Shown one piece after another: positions 6,656 to 6,817 of a stretch of 6,817 nucleotides of DNA. Within the stretch, counting starts at the first letter, position 1, and each line of letters begins with the position of its first letter. The position numbers and the translations under genes were made by a program. Origin of the DNA: Gemmatimonadales bacterium (GTDB lineage: Bacteria; Gemmatimonadota; Gemmatimonadetes; Gemmatimonadales; GWC2-71-9); assembly GCA_004525055.1 (NCBI GenBank), contig SPDF01000081.1:1-6817 (forward strand), written 5' to 3'. The notes under the pieces are model-generated. The model worked only from the letters and a program-made list of their open reading frames with translations. It was not told where the DNA came from and did not search any database.

Positions 6656-6817
6656 TCAAGCCATTGCGAGCGCCGGCTGGCGCGCGCCGCTGAGGTAGGC
6701 ATCGAATTCGGACCGGAACTTCTGGATCCCGCTCACGATCGGCGCGGCGCAGGAATCGCTCAGCACGCAGATCGTCTTACCGGTCATGTTCTCGGAGAGG
6801 TCGAGCAGCAGCTGGAG
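6656..6817 (-). CDS. nuoF: NADH-quinone oxidoreductase subunit F, C-terminal end (cut by right window edge)
   Basis: Last 53 residues of the NADH- and FMN-binding subunit of complex I, read from the right window edge to a TGA at 6658-6656. The stretch ENMTGKTICVLSDSCAAPIV followed by SGIQKFRSEFDAYL matches the C-terminal end of the NuoF Fe-S domain. Its cysteine in GKTIC (visible residue 17) is in the place of the fourth ligand of [4Fe-4S] cluster N3; the CxxCxxC ligands and the NADH/FMN site lie outside the window. A second cysteine (visible residue 23) is not a known ligand. The short tail after DAYL (SGARQPALAMA) is variable. The gene ends 4 nt before nuoG, consistent with one transcript. 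Identification rests on this motif together with the nuoF-nuoG order. Confidence 0.93.
   Translation of the reverse strand, partial: LQLLLDLSENMTGKTICVLSDSCAAPIVSGIQKFRSEFDAYLSGARQPALAMA

Noticed and set aside
6652..6702. Upstream nuoG start giving a 538-residue protein
   Set aside because: It would overlap the nuoF end by over 40 nt, and the added residues (Arg/Ser-rich) are not part of the ferredoxin fold, which begins right after the ATG at 6651.
1..6817. Search for mobile elements, CRISPR arrays, RNA genes, promoters or terminators
   Set aside because: Coding sequence is continuous, with the largest gap 10 nt; I saw no repeat array, transposase, tRNA-like fold or hairpin plus T-run that would support any of these.

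Overview
The window is one uninterrupted stretch of a bacterial respiratory complex I operon (NADH:quinone oxidoreductase, NDH-1), read entirely from the minus strand. In transcription order (right to left) it holds the 3' end of nuoF, then complete nuoG, nuoH, nuoI, nuoJ, nuoK and nuoL, and the 5' end of nuoM, cut by the left edge. This is the classical bacterial nuo order. Genes are 0-10 nt apart or overlap by 1-4 nt, so there is no intergenic space for a promoter, terminator or RNA gene, and the operon must start and end outside the window.

Organism: a high-GC Gram-negative-type bacterium. The long NuoH, very short NuoG and high GC would fit a Gemmatimonadota-like or related soil/aquatic lineage, but this is a guess from protein character and cannot be settled from the window.

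Layout: 6656-6817 NuoF C-terminus (fourth ligand of Fe-S cluster N3); 5086-6651 NuoG (clusters N1b, N5, N4 and N7, plus a much reduced molybdopterin-like domain); 3848-5089 NuoH (membrane anchor at the quinone site); 3331-3837 NuoI (clusters N6a and N6b); 2776-3330 NuoJ; 2480-2776 NuoK; 501-2477 NuoL; 1-494 NuoM.

Together, NuoF takes electrons from NADH, NuoG and NuoI pass them along the Fe-S chain to quinone at the NuoH interface, and NuoH/J/K/L/M form the membrane arm that couples this to proton pumping. Every key charged residue I could check in the visible membrane subunits is present, so the complex looks functional.

I see no previously undescribed system here. The points worth a second look are lineage-type variations on complex I: a compact NuoG that still has the N7 cysteines, a histidine-rich loop in NuoL, and a NuoH with an extra loop and a predicted ninth membrane helix.
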